Source: Symsagittifera roscoffensis (lineage: Eukaryota > Xenacoelomorpha > Acoela > Convolutidae). From it: a stretch of 64,000 nucleotides of DNA. Numbering within the stretch: position 1 is the first letter of the stretch; each line of letters begins with the position of its first letter. The stretch spans positions 52,842,684 to 52,906,683 of the forward strand of contig NC_087064.1 of assembly GCF_963678635.1 (NCBI RefSeq). The letters run 5' to 3'. Shown in pieces: positions 24,731 to 36,600 of this stretch. Position numbers and translations under genes: made by a program. The notes under the pieces are model-generated. The model ran no database searches. It saw only the letters and a list, made by a program, of their open reading frames with translations, and was not told where the DNA came from.

Positions 24731-24780
24731 AAAGTAAATTTCAAACGTTTTTGCGGCTACGTGCATTGTCAGGATTCTTA
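24731..24780 (-). ncRNA. Decayed hammerhead-ribozyme-like motif at PLE tail
   Basis: Read on the minus strand, the segment gives CCTGACAA, then TGC, an eight-base loop, GCA, then AAAAC and GTTTGAAATTTAC. This follows the hammerhead order CUGANGA, stem II, GAAA, with a G-to-A change in each conserved block, so it is probably inactive. It lies downstream of the minus-strand PLE ORF. The equivalent site after the plus-strand PLE (30957-31010) has an intact CTGAAGA. PLEs are known to carry hammerhead motifs. I could not lay out stem I convincingly. Confidence 0.4.
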
Positions 24781-25029
24781 CAATAAACTAATCTAAATGA
24801 CTATAAAACAATAATTTACAATTTTTATTTACAATAATTTGCTTACATTTTGGTTCTGAAACATCAAGTTAAACCTTTAACCAATCACAGTTGACTTCTG
24901 ATTTTATAATTTAGATTGAAATACTTTTAATCTCCAAAGATTAAAAAAAAGATTTTCAAATAATTTCGTCTGGAAGTTTCTGAGTCATTTTTTCAATTTA
25001 GACATGTACGTTTTAAATAGGAAACCAAA

Positions 25030-27130
25030 TATATTTTGGGGTTATCTTTCAGTGTTAACTCCCTGGTCCTATACTCATCGCGCGTGTTCAAGCCCGGTTT
25101 CTCTTTCGTGATATGTATTGTTCTAGTGTTAAAATTTTTTTTGGTTGTTCGACCTATCTATATTTTCCCAACTAACATCTGCGCTGTTTCCCTCAAGACT
25201 GTAATGCTGAAAGTGAAGGCCTATCGCTGATTCTGTTTTCCTATGATTCTGCTTTCTAGTGGTCAAAGTCAAATGTCGAACAGTTTGTCCGACATAGACG
25301 GGAATGCATCCTCTACATGAAAGTTTAGAAACCATTTTTGACTTGAGATCATAAGAAAATGTTGACTTCAACGATGGTAAGCAAGATTCTAGTTTTCTTG
25401 TGGTGAAAACTACTTGAATGTTGGTTAAACTTCGAATTTTGCTTGCAAAATTTTGGCTTTGATTACCTCTACATTGAACCATCAGCCTTGGGGCCTTACA
25501 AAATCTGATGATTGAGTTGAAGAACTCCTCTCACTGTCCATGGGCTTACCCTTACCCTCGATGAGTTTGCGCAAGACTTCTGCCGCCACCTCTGCGGACC
25601 ACTTTTGCAGACCACAGGGTACTGATTTGTCAGCCATTGCGCCCTATAAGTTTCCATAGCCTTATCAAATTGCTCCCAGTGAGATTATGTGCGCTTAAAC
25701 ACTCCATGTACAGTGCTTTGGATTATACTACGCTTATACTGAGTTTATCCAGTATCTGTTGATTTTTGATACCAAGTGCTGCAGGTTACAACCCTATCCT
25801 GTGATACATTTATGTTTAAATCCAGGAACGCAGAATTCCCCTCTGAAATAGTTTCTTCTAGATTGAACTGCAGATTTGAATGAAGAGAATTGGCGGCATC
25901 GAGAACACAACACGGCTCACCTTTGACTGTTCTGACAATGTCATCCAATTACCCTAGGACCAATTTTAAGCGTGGAGTATCCATCTCTTGTTTTTGGCGC
26001 GGCAGCAGCTTTCACAGTACCAGACTGTCTCGGTTATTGATGCGTATACATCATCGGATTTTTTCCCGCATTTTAGATGATACCAGTTTTATAACTCTTG
26101 CATACAATCCCTTTTGATATTAGATTTACTTTCCTGCTGCAACAAGAGTACAAACAATTTTTGTCATTCATTGGCTGTATCTCCACTCCCATCGGTGTTT
26201 CTTGTCTTAGAGCAAACTCGTTCTCTTTCAGCCATAGTTTTGAAAGAATTACAGCCAGCGAGGAACGCGCATACTGCTAGACCATTTATTCGCTCATACG
26301 ATGATTCATTACAGTTGAAATATAGATTCATTACAGTTGAAATATAGATACAGTTGAACCATGACTCATTACAGTCTTTGCTGACCGCCTTTGAAATTCA
26401 GGAGGAGACTCCTGGCTGTACAGCTTCTGTAGGGCAACTTCAAGTGCTTCCTTCAGGTGAATATTATGGTTTCAGCCGGATCTAGAGCAATGTTTTCAAT
26501 TGCTTCTCTTCGATCTGGTCTCTTCAGTTTTGGTTTCTTTATTGGTTCCATCGATGCTGTCAAAAAATTTTGTCATTGTTTTGTTAAGATTCTCATACGA
26601 GCTGCTCAGAAGTGATATTACTGGTCGTCTCAGTCTTTTGTTCCTTAATTAAACCATACAAACGGGCGGGTGGACCCCCCTTTTGATCTCATAATAAAAT
26701 GTAATTGATCACTTCTCTCGTCTCTTTTGGTCATGGCAAGTAGTTCTTTTTGAGCTCATCAATTTTCAGTATCACCTCATCAGTGGTTGCCTCTTTTTTC
26801 AAAACAGAGCAGATTGTAACAATGATTTCAGCTTTTATCCCTCATTATGCTAAAACCAACCCCTTTATCAAAAGGCACAGCCAGCAACCCATTATCTTTG
26901 AGATATTTCCTCGTTTTATCAGCGGCTCTGTCTCTTGGGGTTTGCCTTGCTTTTTTGCATATGCCTTTGCGGCTGCTTCTATTCTACATAAAGTTTCAAC
27001 AGATGCTTTTTGGTTTTTCAATTTTGATTGGAAAATGTCAATATCAGCCAAAAAAAGCGTTTCGTTAAATTTGTCTCTAATTGGATGCTTCAGACCAATT
27101 GACAGCTCTTCATGTATGATCATGATTCAT
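25030..27130 (-). pseudogene. Penelope-like element RT/GIY-YIG polyprotein (decayed)
   Basis: Read on the minus strand from 27130. The N-terminal part contains GLKHPIRDKFNETLFLADID (about 27095-27036), matching the plus-strand PLE. Next come a reverse-transcriptase core with many stops and frameshifts, a cysteine-containing insertion at about 26155-26000, a damaged motif C (LDD preceded by a stop, near 25948) followed by VRTVKGEP and a FLDLNI block, then a GIY-YIG endonuclease segment containing YVGQTVRHL (about 25310-25270). The final NTRDEYRTRELTLK block is typical of PLE C-termini. Reverse transcriptase followed by a GIY-YIG nuclease is diagnostic of Penelope-like retroelements. It cannot make an intact protein. 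Confidence 0.88.
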
Positions 27131-27539
27131 TCGTTTTTTTTGTTTGTATTACCAAGGGAACCAAAACTGCATTTAAGCATAATTACCTGATAGACACGTA
27201 GCCTCTTATCAGGTTAATGTTTTTTGAGCTGTTTCAACTTCCGTTTAGTCTGAGCAGGTGGTAGTATTCTCAGTCTGGTTATTTTGATTACCAGGGATCT
27301 GACTCCCTACTTATTCAAATTTTACGTTATTTTTACTGTGCTACGGCTTTCAGCATCTAAATACCAACCGTTTTCGGTTTCAATCTTTTTTTTAGCGTAT
27401 GTAACTTTTTTTTGTTAAATTTTGATGGTTTTTTGACTTGGTGAAATGCTAGACGATCCGTGAAGTTTCTTCGACTACCATGAAAAATTTTTAAAAACCA
27501 AAACTTTTGATAATCTCAATTTTAATTTCCTGCATAAAT

Positions 27540-28370
27540 TTATAACCGTGACATTCGACCAAAATGGCTAAAAACGCATGCCAGAAAGGAACAATTTTAT
27601 ATAGGAAAAACAGTGCAACTGTTCGAAAGCGCAATTTGCTGATCAACGATCTGATTTGACAGAAAGAATAGATTAGGAGGGTTATCTTTGAGCTCATATG
27701 CCTATTTTTAAAAATTCGTTAGAAAGCAAGACACTTAACTTGTTTTTATTTTCACAAACATTGAAAAAGCGCAAAATCAGAGACACGATTTTCGCTAGTG
27801 AAGAATAGACGCACGAGCGATAGAGAAGAAAATTGGATACGGTCAAATTTATTATCAGAGCCTTCCGGATTGTAAAGATTGTGCAGCTACAATCGTTACA
27901 GAGCAATTCCCGAGAATCAGGAGGGCTTTTGGGAAGATTTTGCTACCCTTCCTGGTCGATAATAAGACAACTCTACGACAGGATTCAAGTATCCAGAGAG
28001 GTCTTTGGAAAAAACTTGAAACTGATTTTAAAACAATTTCCAGCTTCCTGGTTTGTCCCAAACTGAATTAATTATCTTCAAATTCATTTTTCAGAATATG
28101 AGAAGCTAGGATTTGATGGAAAGGATTGATCCCTCTCCAATGGTTATGATAATTTTTTTTTCTGAACAAAAACAGTAGTAATATGATAATTAAGTTGTAA
28201 CCCTGTTTTTAGGAGTGAACTCGTGATCTGGGGACACTGAGACCCAGCGATGAGTTCATTATTATTGCATGTAACTAAGGTAATTTGCGCAATCTGGCCA
28301 ATAGTCTTGAATAGCAACGATTTATTCCTGAGTTTCTGAGGTTCAGGGTACAGGAAAATGGCGTGATTTC
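27540..28370 (+). repeat. Dispersed 0.9-kb repeat, copy 2, upstream of the plus-strand PLE
   Basis: Shares with 23770-24660 the CCTTCCGGATTGTAAAGA box, a TTTTTCAG followed by AATATGAGAAGCTAG, and the hairpin at 28228-28247 with the flanking GAACTC/GAGTTC pairing. Similarity fades after about 28330, where the other copies continue into the TTGAACTGGCT tail. It ends about 270 bp before the first PLE residues, so it may be the element's 5' UTR. The CAG followed by AATATG resembles an intron 3' end. Confidence 0.55.
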
Positions 28371-28639
28371 GAACCAAGCATAACAGTTTTTAGACAAAAC
28401 TTCTAATAACGTAGATTAACAAGGCAAGCACAGATGAGAAAAACGTTGAAGTGAAAATAGAAAGGGCGAGAGGCGCAGTACAGAGGGTTGTAGATGAGAA
28501 GCTTAGGCCTTCGGTAATGAAATAATTAAGTCTCAGGGGATAAAGACAAACAGACAACAACAACAGATAAAGAGACCCACCAGAAGAAGCTAATGAAACT
28601 ATCAGAAAAGCAAGATTTACCTCTAGGAAAGCAAAGTGA

Positions 28640-30702
28640 GTGTTCGGTAAAACTTTTGATGATGTTGAAATACCAGAGTGGGTACGACAAGTGTTGGCAT
28701 TAGGGCCGAAACATCCTGTCAAGGATAAATTTAATGAGACACCATTTCTCGCCGATACTGACATCTTTCTATCGGATTTAAAAAACTGTAAAGTATCTGG
28801 GGAGGCCCTTTGTGTGATCGAAGCTGTGGCAAAAGCCTATGCTAAAAGGATGAAACAAACACCATCTGACAAGGGCGTTGAGAATGCCCGAAAGTACCTG
28901 AAGAGTAATGGATTAGTTGCGGTACCGTATGATTAGATTTAAATCAATTCAGCGAAAGTCAAGTAACAAGTGATGCGATTGTTATGAAGATAGAAAGAGA
29001 TATCAATAAAGAATTGTTGGCTTTGAGAAAAAAAGACAAAATAAGTGAGAATCTCTACGCAAGGATGAGGTCTACTGGGGGGTAGCCTGCCAGGCTTTAT
29101 GGGTTGGCAAATCTGCATAAAGAGAATACCCCTTTAAGACCGGTCCTCTCATTGACTGGTCGCTTTTATTATAACTTGAACAATGTTCTTGCAAAAAATT
29201 TTCGAGAACATTGAGGGCGCAAACATCGAAACCAACTTAATAGATGCGAAAGAAACCTCTGAGAGCATTATTCGTGAGCCCAATGAAAATTTGATGTCTC
29301 TAGACGTGAAGAAATTGTATACAAAGGTTCCACTCAAAGAAGCAAAAAAAATAGCTGTGAGAAAAGCGTATGAGCAAGATGTACCTCCGTGAATTGCTAG
29401 GAAAACCATCAAGAGACTGTTGAACATGGCAGTTAGTCAAATCGATTCCAAGTGTAGTGAAACAAGGTACGTTCAGAAAAAAAGCTTTGGCAATGGTGGC
29501 ATCTCTTGCCGTTATTTTGGCAAATCTTTGCCTGAAGCAGTGCGAATTTGCCCTATCGAGGGATATTCGCGAAATGATTTTGCCCGAAAAAAAATCTTAA
29601 CGGAATATGTCGCGAGTGCAATAAGAAGGTCACTTACAGGTCAAAAGGTGTAGAATTTGAATGCTGTTTGAACTGGTATCACGTAAAATGCGGTGATATA
29701 TCTGATGATGAGTATCAAAGTATAAGTGAAACCATCTGGTACTGTAGAAAAAACATCGCGAAAAGGGAGAAAAATAAGTCAGTGCAGCAAGCTAAGTTTT
29801 TTCTACGTTACGTTGACGATATAGTGAGAACAGTGGAAGGTGACCCTGAAAAGGTGCTACGGGCACCAAACTTACTGCATCCAAGTTCACTGTTCACAAT
29901 AGAGACACCAAACACAAATGGGAAATTAGCATTGTTGGATTTACAAATTAGTATTGACAAAAACAGGAAAATTAACTGTGAATGGTATCAGAAACCAACA
30001 GATACAGGTGCCCTACTAATTTCAGAAGTTGCGCCCCCGTCAGTACAAAAGAAGTGTGATTGAAGGAACTCTTTATCGGGTTTTCCACGGTACGTCAAAA
30101 AGGGAAGAATATGATAAAGCGATGAAAATCAACCGTGAACAGTGGTTGGATAACCAATATTCGTAACGTTGGTCATCGCGGGTTGCGTCGCAAGCCCTTG
30201 AAAAGATCAACATGGCTGAGAAAAAGAAGCCTTGTGATTATAGCAGTGATTCATCACCCACCTTGATGGTTCAATATAGGGGAATCACAGACAGACCTTA
30301 GCAGAAAAAGAGCGCGATATCACCAGTGCGCAGATAATAATCATGATGAGGTAAATGAAAACTTGTACGCCCTCTTTAGAATCCTCTATTTCCAGTGAAC
30401 TGAAATCTAAGAAGTTGTACAGACTTAAATGTTGTGGTTGAAAATCCATCTATGTTGGCCAGACGGTCCGACATTTCACCACAAGGATTGAGGAACACCG
30501 AAAAGAGGAACACCCCAGTTGGACAGCATATAAGGCAGTGTGTTAGTGAGAGTGGTAAGTCGGAGTTGAATTGGAAGATAAGTGACCAGGCGTCCAGCAA
30601 CATTAAGTTACCTTAATAGAGGCTCTGCGCATTAGGAATGAGAGACCGACAATTAACACGCGCGACCAGTTTAGAAGTAGGGAGCTGACACTAATGCTAT
30701 AG
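28640..30702 (+). pseudogene. Penelope-like element RT/GIY-YIG polyprotein with PHD-like insert (decayed)
   Basis: About 690 codons long, broken by several stops and frameshifts. The N-terminal conserved block is PEWVRQVLALGPKHPVKDKF. The RT core has YGLANLHKENTPLRPVLSL (about 29095-29160), motif A SLDVKKLYTKVP (about 29299-29334), motif B LAMVASLAVILANLCLK (29487-29537) and motif C YVDD (29809-29820). Between motifs B and C lies a PHD-type zinc-finger relic (29608-29745). The C-terminal GIY-YIG nuclease has YVGQTVRHFTTRIEEH near 30450-30500 and ends TRDQFRSRELTLML. The family copies its RNA into chromosomal DNA using the RT and the nuclease. This copy is head-to-head with the minus-strand PLE and is not functional as written. 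Confidence 0.9.
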
Positions 30703-30956
30703 TTTCAGAATCGAAAAAATCTGGCTAAAACAAAAACTATTGAAATCAATTACATATTAGCATGAAACTAGCGACAGAACGAAATTGTAAAACCATAAAA
30801 GGTAAAAAATCTCAGAAACTTGTGTCTAAATGAATAAAATTGTTACATTATAGTTGTTAAATAATGATTGGTTGAATTTTTTTAAGTTTTGAAATAATGA
30901 TGTGTTTGACATTTTTTATTTCTTTTGATCAATTTGTACAGATAGTTTAGATTTTT

Positions 30957-31010
30957 GAAACCTGAAGATGCACAAAAATGGGTGAAAAGCTTGTTTGAAT
31001 TTACAATTTT
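30957..31010 (+). ncRNA. Hammerhead-ribozyme-like motif at PLE 3' end
   Basis: The segment reads CCTGAAGA, then TGCAC, a short loop, GGTG, then AAAAG and CTTGTTTGAATTTAC. CTGAAGA fits the hammerhead CUGANGA box exactly, and CAC/GTG can form stem II before a GAAA-like box. The neighbouring bases match the tail of the minus-strand PLE (24731-24780), so the motif belongs to the element and marks its approximate 3' end. Stem I is not evident, so activity is doubtful. Confidence 0.45.
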
Positions 31011-31394
31011 AAGGCATTTGCAAAGTAAAAAGCAAAAATCTGTATTAAAAAAACTGAACTTGGCAAAAGAAAAAGACAGTTACAGAAAAATTATTCAGCA
31101 GGAAAAGAAAACTAATTTGCAGAAAAAATTTAATTTTAGCAGAACATATTTATCAGCAGAAAAACAGGAAGTCATTGCTTGACCGAATCAGACGAGCAAA
31201 CAAAATAAATTTGGGAAAGGAAAAAAACTTATATTTGCAGAAGAAAGTTATTCAGCAGAAAAAGGAAATTAATTTGCAGAAAAATAAAATTATCTCAGCA
31301 CAAAAATTAAAATAGTTAGCAGAAATACAGGATCTGAGGTCATCGTCAAATACTGTTTTTCCAGTTACCAGTCATTTGCATCCATTTTAAACAT

Positions 31395-32413
31395 GTCAAG
31401 CAAAAAACTTACCCAAGAAGAATTTAATGGACTTCAAAAATCAGTATTATAGAAGATTTACTCCCATTTGTACAACCAAAAGGATTTTGTCGTAAGTTAA
31501 AGGAGTTTATTGAGAACATTTTGGAACCAGACAAGGATGGCAATTAACAGTCAACATCGACGAAAGCAAAAGAAGTATCAAAAACTGTGAGAAACTTTCC
31601 GCCTTTTCCTATACCAGAGGAGTGTGTAAACTTAATTTTGGGTTCAAGAATAATTGCTTGGGTTAATACTGAAAATTTCCCCAATGATACGGTTGTTCAT
31701 GCATACAGGGGTAGCTCCACTGAGGAGAAAAAAAAGTCTTTGACCAATATAGTGAAAAAAAACTTAAGTGTAAGTTAATCCAAGATGGAACAAACTCCAT
31801 CTTAAAAAAAATTACGCACGGTTGATGAATTTAGCGCCAAATACGAAGAACTTATCGTTTTAATAACTGCAAAACTTTCACCACATTCGATTGTTATTTG
31901 CGAAATACCGCCAATACTTAACAATGATGATGCTAATGACAAAATTGATCTTATAATCGTTTTCTGAATGAAATGTATGGTTCGACGACGGGATTTGAGG
32001 TGCTAAATCTGAATTCAAACATCAAAAGCTTGGAGAGCTATCAGAGTTTATATTTTGACGCTATACACCTGAACGATGAATTGGTTATACCATTTTTGCG
32101 CAATTGCCTCGGCTCATATGTGTTCAAACACTCAAGTAAATTCCCGAGCGTAAAACCAGCCCCTGATTATACTGCAAAAGCAAATTCCAACCAAACATCG
32201 CTTTTCAATTATCAACATAATAATGTTTATAAGTCTACCAACCGACCCTATAGTAACAATCGCATGCACCCATATGGCCGACAAACTGGTCATGGCCGAC
32301 AAACTGGTCAAAATAATTTCAACAAAAATTCATGGGGCTGTGATAGTAATTATAACCATAATCTGAATCGTAACCAGCAATCATATTACTACTCGCAAGG
32401 TTTTCATTTTTAA
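31395..32413 (+). pseudogene. LINE ORF1 with SGNH-esterase-like region (decayed)
   Basis: The probable start is the ATG at 31395 (MSSKKLTQEEF). A stop follows at codon 18, and further stops and frame changes occur. The segment RIIAWVNTENFP (from about 31650) resembles the first SGNH block, although the GDS nucleophile is not preserved. CEIPPILNND (about 31899-31928) resembles a middle block. DAIHLND (about 32062) carries the DxxH catalytic pattern. The last 146 codons are open (31973-32413) and end in an Asn/Gln/Tyr-rich tail. Esterase-bearing ORF1 proteins are known in CR1/L2-group LINEs. The endonuclease ORF2 follows 360 bp downstream on the same strand, so the two are read as one element. 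Confidence 0.65.
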
Positions 32414-32773
32414 GTAATGCTAATTAAGACCATCTTTTTGTTAAACGACTGTTCTTTGTAGTTTTAACTAAAATTGTTCTACAGAACGATATGCTGTTAT
32501 TTTTTGTCTTAACTAGCGTATCTGTCATCAGTTTCTGCGAAAGCGATCAAATTGTAGCTTATAAGGTACTGAATAAAAAGAAATGAAAGTATCTTTTTCC
32601 ACGGGTTGCCACAATATACTCGAACAAATATTATTGTACTATACTTAATAATATACGCTAATACTATTACAGCTATTATATAAAAAACACAAGCAAGACC
32701 TACAAAAAACAAGAAAGGTCCCTTCATAAAATTCTCCTAACATCAAGATATCCACCCAAATCCAGAACCCTTT

Positions 32774-35700
32774 ATGGAATTCAGTCAAATAAGGAAAACA
32801 CTGGAACACTGCAACAACAACTTTAAAATAGTACACCTTAATTGTAGAAGTTTACCTAGAACGCGTTCAGATCTCAAACAACTTATTGAAACTTTTTATG
32901 ATAATACAGTTTTCGGATTTTCCGAGACATGGTTCAATGATACAAATGACGATAAACTATAGGCAATAGACAATTACAAAGATAAGTTGTACCGATGTGA
33001 TAGAATTTATGAATCAAGTGAAAAAATTGAAGGGTGGAGGGGTCATGTTACTGGTTCCTAAAAAATTAAACACATAGGTAAGACATGACTTATACAACAT
33101 GCTCAAAAAGTATGATAGCATCTGGATAGAATTTAAAGCCTGACTCAACAAAAATGATAGAACCACTCTATTAAACCTAGCCTACAATCCTAATAGAAAC
33201 AACAAAACAGACTTCTTAGAGGATCTAGCCAAATCAATTGACCATGCACAGTCATTTAATTCAAACCTATTTTTACTAGGAGATTACAACCTGAACTATT
33301 TCAAGGAAGACGACAAACAGTCTTTAGATACAATCTTAAAACCATATAATCAGGACGTCACTAACAAATCAACACCTACTCACTCAAAAGCACTAATATA
33401 CTATATTATCACCGACCTAAGCATAAAAGATCTCACAAATAATTCAATAGTGTTCACACCACCAATTAAGACCGACCACCAAGCAACAGCGTTCAGAACA
33501 GAACTTTAGCTGAAGAACAACGTAAGACCAATCAAAGGTAAAATATATGACAAATCCAATTACTCCTATTACAAATTCAAACAAAAACTATCAGCTATAA
33601 ATCGGAGAAGTTTCTATAGCATTAATAATCCCGAATTAGTATTCGACATCTTAACACATAACATCGCTGACACCATTAAAGACTGTGCCCCACAGAAGAC
33701 TATTTTCATTCGCAACGACAAACCAAAGGTAAACTACGAAGATGATAAATTTATATCCCAACTGTTTAACTCGAAAAAAAGCGAACGCGAAAAATGGAGT
33801 ATAATATACGACACAAGAAACTCAAAAAAAATCTCCCAATCTCATTCCCTTAATCAGAAACTCTTTCGACGATTTCATAACCAATAATTTTTAGATGGCG
33901 AACCTGCTAAATTACAATTTCTCAACTCTTGGATGCTTTTATGAGAAAAATTCGAAAATGAGGCAAAGTCCACCGACTTCTACATGCAACATTCAAACTA
34001 TTAATAAATTTTCTTTCCAATTCATCACATCAGCTGAATGTAAAAAAAATACATAGTTTAAATTGTCGAAAGGTACCAGGTCCATCCAAAATTCCAGCCT
34101 GGGCATTGAGGGATGGCTGCAATGAAATATACACACATCTAACATTTCTATACAATGAGTTTTTGAAAATCAAGACATATCCTTGCAAGCTCAAAAAAGC
34201 AATTGTCACTCCAATATACAAAGAAGGGGATCCAGTACTACCAGAAAATTATAGGCCTATCTCTATAACTGGGGCTCTCTCGAAAGTTTTTGAAAAGTTG
34301 TGATATAAACAAATCAACGAATATCTGATATCCAAAAAATTACTAAGTAATACCCAATTTGGGTTCAGAACATCATATTCAACAACCGACGCTTTTCTTT
34401 TTTGCACTGAAGCATTCAGAAAAGCAATAGACAACAACAAAACTGTAGCATGTTCCTTACTGGATCTCTCTAAAGCATTATCACCAACCGAAGCAAGAAA
34501 ACAATTGTTAATAACACCGAATGCGGTTGGATTGCACTTGAGCAGGGTGTCCCACAGGGCACTGTCCTAGGCCCTCTAATATTCAATCTCTACATTAGCG
34601 ATCTCAACAAACAAATTGACAAAACATGTAAAATAGTTCAACATGCGGCTGATACATTACTATTCTGTGAAAATGACGATCCACAAAAGTTCTTAAAGCA
34701 CTCGAAGCCAATTGCAGTCTGTTTTCAAATTATTTTTTAGAACAGTCACTTCAGTTGAATGCAAAAAAAAGAACTCATCGTTTTCTGCAAAAAACATTCA
34801 AGGAAAAAGGATAAAAAGTATACTATAAATCTAGATAATAAATTAGTTGAAGAAAAAAAACAGTGTTAAAAACCTAGGAGTAGTTTTAGATCAGTTTCTC
34901 TTTTAGATCAGATATCAAAAAAGTTCTCAGGAAAATGGCATGCTGAACAAAAACACTTCAATCAATCAAAAAGCCCTTGCCAGTAAAACCAAGACTCTTG
35001 ATATGTGCCATTCTGCCAAACTGGCACAGCACAACCTTCTGGCGACGTAAAAAAGAACGACTGAAGGCCTTATTGACAAAAAAGCATTGCGAAGGAGGAT
35101 CGGAATATTCTAGAATTAATATTTTTTAAAATTTCGATTGGAAGAAGAATATTTCTCAGAAATACGAAAAACGGCCATTTTGACTGAAAAAGTGACGAAA
35201 ATCAGAACAACGACAGATATTGTGAAAAACAGTCGTACGAGAGACGGAAAGTACGAAGCCTCTTATCGTGGCAACAACGCACGATAAGACACTTGTCAAC
35301 AGATATTGGTGGAGAAGGAGGCTTCAGTGGGGGAAGAAATACACCACGGAACCCTCCCGGGACACAAATTGGAAGAGATAAGAGCGTTATCTCAGGAATA
35401 TTACGGGAGCGGAGGCTTGGTCCCCCAGAGACTGTTCTATGTGAAGGGACTGTATAGACTAACTTTATAGCTACTGGAATGTCATAGATCTCTTAATTAA
35501 CACCGTTATTGTTTGATATTTCAGAATATGAGTAGCTAGAAAGAGGAAAGGGTCAATCCATCTCCAATGGATTTAATATAGAACTGTCACACAAAAACAT
35601 ATTAAAATAGGTTGTTCGAGCCGTGTTTTTAATGACAATCACGTAGTCTGAGGATCCGAGACTCAGCTATATGGTTGTGTTCGCATGCAAACGAAAGCTG

Positions 35701-36423
35701 ATCAAAAGTCGTTTGACTGATGGCCTAAAAATGGTAACTCTTTAGTTAGCCCTAGACAGACCAGAAAATCAACTGGCAAGGTCGAGACGGTGAAAAGCGA
35801 GTAGGATTAAGGTAACTGACGCCTGCCAGTCGTTAATAGGTACTTTTCCTACGCTCCGTCGCTGTGTAGTATTTGGGCGAATGTTACAATAATGAATGCA
35901 CTGGTAATTAGTCATTTGCATTACCCAGCAATTCTTTTAATGGGAATATTCGCTAACTCAATGATATCTCTGGAAAAACAGTTAAGCTGGGCAATAAAAA
36001 CTTGCTGCGATCGTGCAAAATACGACTCATCTTCAGGTCTGAAGCTAAAACACAATATATTGACAGTAACAATGTTTCTTGACTATAAAAATATTATGTC
36101 ACTTTTGAAAAATACAACATCCATTATTGCCAGCCTATAAAAACATTGAGTATGATAACCACCAAATAGATATTAATACAAGAAACAACAAATTATATTT
36201 CGGCGACAGATACAAGGAGCAATACATAGACAATTCCTTCTTTAAAAAGTCTGTCATAATCTGGAACAAACTAACAGATGATAAAGACATACTTACATAC
36301 AGAAAAGCAAAGATAATATTCAAGAATTATTATTTATTATTATTTAAGAAGACCCCTCTGTGGCAACTCATGGTAAAGTTTCATGGAAAAGCTTCACGTT
36401 TATATAATAACATTTATATATAA
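32774..36423 (+). pseudogene. LINE ORF2: APE endonuclease plus reverse transcriptase (decayed, split)
   Basis: The endonuclease shows IVHLNCRSL, FGFSETWFND (catalytic Glu), LFLLGDYNLNYF (about 33266-33301) and KTDHQATAFRTE (about 33465-33500). The reverse transcriptase shows LKKAIVTPIYKEGDP and ENYRPISITGALSKVFEKL (34190-34300), QFGFRTSYSTTDAF, LLDLSKA, a PQGTVLGPLIFNLYISDLN block (about 34550-34610), and AADTLLFC where ADDTLLFC is expected. The C-terminal part resumes at 35892 with NALVISHLHYPAILL and ends TYRKAKIIFKNY. Stops and frameshifts interrupt it throughout, and the dispersed repeat at 35003-35889 splits it. The 3' UTR seems to run to about 36598, ending in AATAAAGTG. Confidence 0.9.
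35003..35889 (+). repeat. Dispersed 0.9-kb repeat, copy 3, inserted in LINE ORF2
   Basis: LINE reading frame is recognisable up to LLIC near 35000 and resumes at NALVISH from 35892. The 0.9 kb between them is alien to the LINE and matches the repeats at 23770-24660 and 27540-28370. It has the CGTACGAGAGAC box, TTTCAGAATATGAGTAGCTAG split as acceptor plus exon-like start, the CTGAG...CTCAG hairpin at 35648-35666, and the GACGGTGAAAAGC and CCGTCG tail. This copy stands alone with no PLE coding sequence. Confidence 0.75.
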
Positions 36424-36600
36424 ACCACCTTGAAGCTCTCGGGTGAAAAGTAATCATCGATAATTGTAATAGATTTTTTGTTTATTGTAACTATGCGTGT
36501 CTAATGATGTTTTAATATTTTTTTGAATTGATAGAAAACATTTGACATACACTCGTGTATTGAAATTAATTTCGATGTGCAAATAAAGTGTTCTTTTTCT

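Noticed and set aside
27185-27215. ACCTGATA...TATCAGGT hairpin between the PLEs
   Set aside because: A short 8-bp stem; expected by chance in AT-rich DNA, and no copy near the other PLE.
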